From contig NZ_CP053908.1 of NCBI RefSeq assembly GCF_013256625.1, positions 3,100,001-3,164,000 of the forward strand: a stretch of 64,000 bases of DNA, read 5' to 3'. Shown here piece by piece: positions 62,311-64,000 of this stretch; positions within the stretch are counted from its first letter, which is position 1; each line of letters starts with the position of its first letter. A program made the translations under genes and the position numbers. A model generated the notes under the pieces. That model searched no databases, had not been told where the DNA came from, and saw nothing but the letters and a program-made list of their open reading frames with translations. Source of the DNA: Hymenobacter sp. BRD128. Its GTDB lineage: Bacteria > Bacteroidota > Bacteroidia > Cytophagales > Hymenobacteraceae.

Positions 62311-63069
62311 ATGTCCATTTCCACTACTACTGAACCAAGTGTTACTATCACTACTCCCCTCCGCTGCCTCGTGGTCGATGACGACCCGATGTCGGTACAG
62401 ATAGTCCGGACCTGCATCGGCAACACCCCTTTTCTGGAGGCATCAGCCGCGTGCAGCAGCGCCATTGAGGCGGCCGAATTATTGCGCACGCAAGCTTTTG
62501 ATGTGCTGTTTCTCGACGTCGAAATGCCGCTAATGTCGGGCCTCGACCTGCTGCGCACCCTGCCCGACCCGCCGCAGGTGGTCCTGATTACCAGCAGCCA
62601 GTCGTATGCGGTGCAGGCTTTTGAGTTTGCCGTGGCCGACTATCTGCTTAAACCCCTCTCGTACCCGCGCTTTTTGCAAGCCGCTCAGAAGGTACTGGAA
62701 ACCATCAACGCCCAGCGTGCGGCGCCGGCCGAGGCCGACCTGCTACCCACCGGCGGCGCTGAGTTTACGTTCGTAAAAGTTGATAACCGGCTTGTGCGGG
62801 TCGATTTTGCCGACGTGTTTTTTGTCGAGGCCCTCGGCGATTACGTGCACCTTGTCACGAGCCGCAGCAAGCTTATCGTGTACAGCACGATGCGCGCCAT
62901 TGAGGAAAAATTTCCGCCGCAGCGCTTCGTGCGGGTGCACCGCTCGTTTATTATAAACATCGGCTACGTGCAGGCGTTGGAAGATAATTCCTTGTTGCTA
63001 AAAGACAAGTACATTCCTATCGGCCAGACGTACATGCGCGGCCTGCTTCAGCGCCTCAATAAGCTGTAG
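62311..63069 (+). CDS. LytTR-family response regulator
   Basis: 252 residues. REC domain (about 12-130): acidic pocket VVDDDP, phospho-acceptor Asp69 in LFLDVEMPLMSG, Thr in LITSSQSYAVQAFEFAVADYLLKPL with conserved Lys. LytTR DNA-binding domain (about 150-250): FTFVKVDNRLVRVDFADVFFVEALGDYVHL, FVRVHRSFIINI and LPIG-like YIPIGQTY. Such regulators bind direct repeats upstream of target genes. It follows the hybrid kinase by 125 bases and is its most likely phosphorelay partner. An extra ~10-residue acidic N-terminus precedes REC. Confidence 0.95.
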   Translation: MSISTTTEPSVTITTPLRCLVVDDDPMSVQIVRTCIGNTPFLEASAACSSAIEAAELLRTQAFDVLFLDVEMPLMSGLDLLRTLPDPPQVVLITSSQSYAVQAFEFAVADYLLKPLSYPRFLQAAQKVLETINAQRAAPAEADLLPTGGAEFTFVKVDNRLVRVDFADVFFVEALGDYVHLVTSRSKLIVYSTMRAIEEKFPPQRFVRVHRSFIINIGYVQALEDNSLLLKDKYIPIGQTYMRGLLQRLNKL

Positions 63070-63118
63070 GCTCCCCGGCAGTACCCGCCCCTTCTTTCAC
63101 GCTAATCTGTTTTTCCTG

Positions 63119-63760
63119 GTGCGCTTTTTTTCTGTTTTCCCGCCAGCGGCCCGGTTGCGGGGCACCCTGGCCGTGGCCGCGGCGCTCGCCCTGCCGGCGG
63201 CAGCCCACGCCCAAACTGCGCCCGATGACCCTAGCGGCGTTATCGAATGCGGCCCCGTGCAGCCCGGCGAGCTATGCGTCGATTTTGACGCCAGCCGCTC
63301 GGTAGACCCCAGTGCCGGCGTTCTCGAATACCGCTGGGATATGGGCGATGGGACCACCCTTACCGGCCTCACCGTTACGCACTGCTACAAAGTGCGCGGC
63401 CACTATAAAGTAGTGCTCGATGTGGCCGTGCCGGCCACCGGCGAGGTGCGCCGCGCCGAGCGCACCTTCGACGTAGACCTGACCCGCAAGCCGGTGCTCA
63501 ACTTCAGCGCGAGCCCTAGCCTCAAGGCGCGCGTGAGCCAGCCCGTCGCCTTCGACGCGCTCGACTCGGTACTGCCCGAGTGCCAGTCGGTGGTGGTAGT
63601 CTGGGATTTTCGCGATGGCTACACCCAGCAGGGCCGCCACGTCGAGCACAGCTTCCGTAAAGCCGGCCGCTTTGCCGTGCGCATGAGTCTACGCGGCTAT
63701 GGCCCCGGTGCCTGCGCCGCCAGCAACTGCGTGAGCCAGGAAGTGGTAGTTGAGCCCTAG
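63119..63760 (+). CDS. exported PKD-domain protein
   Basis: 213 residues from a GTG at 63119. Signal peptide VFPPAARLRGTLAVAAALALPAAAHAQ. Two PKD-like beta domains: one with SRSVDPSAGVLEYRWDMGDG, HCYKVRGHYKVVLDVAV, one with VVVWDFRDGYTQQGRHVEHSFRKAGRFAV. Ten or so Cys/Tyr residues could form a disulfide pair (C45-C52 region, CAASNC). There is no T9SS sorting domain at the end. It follows the LytTR gene by 49 bases and may be its cotranscribed partner. Confidence 0.72.
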   Translation: MRFFSVFPPAARLRGTLAVAAALALPAAAHAQTAPDDPSGVIECGPVQPGELCVDFDASRSVDPSAGVLEYRWDMGDGTTLTGLTVTHCYKVRGHYKVVLDVAVPATGEVRRAERTFDVDLTRKPVLNFSASPSLKARVSQPVAFDALDSVLPECQSVVVVWDFRDGYTQQGRHVEHSFRKAGRFAVRMSLRGYGPGACAASNCVSQEVVVEP

Positions 63761-63762
63761 CC

Positions 63763-64000
63763 CTACTCGGGCGTACCGCGCCGCAGAATATTCATTATCA
63801 ACTCCCACAAGTCCTCGTAGGGAATAATTTCCACCTCCGAGTCGGCGTCACGTGTCAGTGAGGCCTGGCGCAGCGTGTTGAGCAGGCTTTTGCCGCGCTG
63901 CGCTAGCTGCGCGGGGTCAAAGTCGGCCTCGGGCAGCAGCAGCAGCAGCCGCAAAAACGTGCGGCTGCGCAGCGTGGCTGGGTCGCGTAAGTGGCGCTGC
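63763..64000 (-). CDS. C-terminal part of an unknown protein (5' end outside window)
   Basis: An open frame from the window's right edge that ends at 63763, two bases from the stop of the convergent PKD gene. The readable part (RDPATLRSRTFLRLLLLLPEADFDPAQLAQRGKS...EIIPYEDLWELIMNILRRGTPE) is helical and acidic. No family recognised. There is no ATG in the visible part, so it is likely partial. Confidence 0.5.
   Translation of the reverse strand, partial: QRHLRDPATLRSRTFLRLLLLLPEADFDPAQLAQRGKSLLNTLRQASLTRDADSEVEIIPYEDLWELIMNILRRGTPE

Overview
The window reads as chromosomal DNA of a GC-rich Bacteroidota, most likely Hymenobacter or a close relative (inference). The markers are two SusC/SusD pairs, a T9SS-type C-terminal sorting domain, a MurF-Alr fusion, DUF4834, DUF4230, DUF2490, DUF5686 and GWxTD proteins, and -7 promoter boxes of the Bacteroidota type (TAnnTTTG). 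I see no rRNA, tRNA, CRISPR array, prophage or insertion sequence. The content is mostly housekeeping and cell-envelope genes.

Layout. 1-3264: 3' end of an M16 peptidase gene, a lipoprotein gene and an MJ1255-type glycosyltransferase gene. 3412-5712: enolase, an FtsB/DivIC-like septum protein and a small exported protein. 5709-13028 (minus): DUF2490 protein, anmK, MazG-like, dtd, mltG, a large exported protein and rnd, a block rich in peptidoglycan turnover and cleanup functions. 13326-22654: two tandem SusC/SusD uptake pairs. 22733-25762 (minus): a small protein and feoAB for ferrous iron. 25991-28084: tandem exported paralogues. 28168-33927 (minus): OmpA-like lipoprotein, an alpha/beta hydrolase lacking its serine, MurF-Alr and an SDR. 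34133-41712: YfhO membrane protein, a PLP-dependent deaminase, a GT-C-like membrane protein, DUF4230, a DUF669-like protein, recX and an EamA transporter. 41912-48170: DUF5686, DUF4834, GWxTD, rlmB and a coiled-coil protein. 48243-53931: manC, kdsD, recQ and a methyltransferase. 54020-64000: bacilliredoxin, a T9SS-sorted subtilisin-like protein, a hybrid sensor kinase with Hpt, a LytTR regulator, a PKD protein and the end of an unknown gene.

The least ordinary signals lie at DNA level. The palindrome GCTAGC, often as GGCTAGCC, is far more frequent than base composition predicts and resembles the HIP1 palindrome of cyanobacteria. Small inverted-repeat elements sit exactly on gene boundaries and supply start or stop codons, and one repeat-derived peptide lies inside MurF. 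Several genes have a -7 box only 4-9 bases before the start codon, suggesting leaderless mRNAs. Four genes (rnd, the 22733 gene, feoB, rlmB) each carry a one-base frameshift at or near a run of four G or C, which looks like residual assembly error but should be checked.
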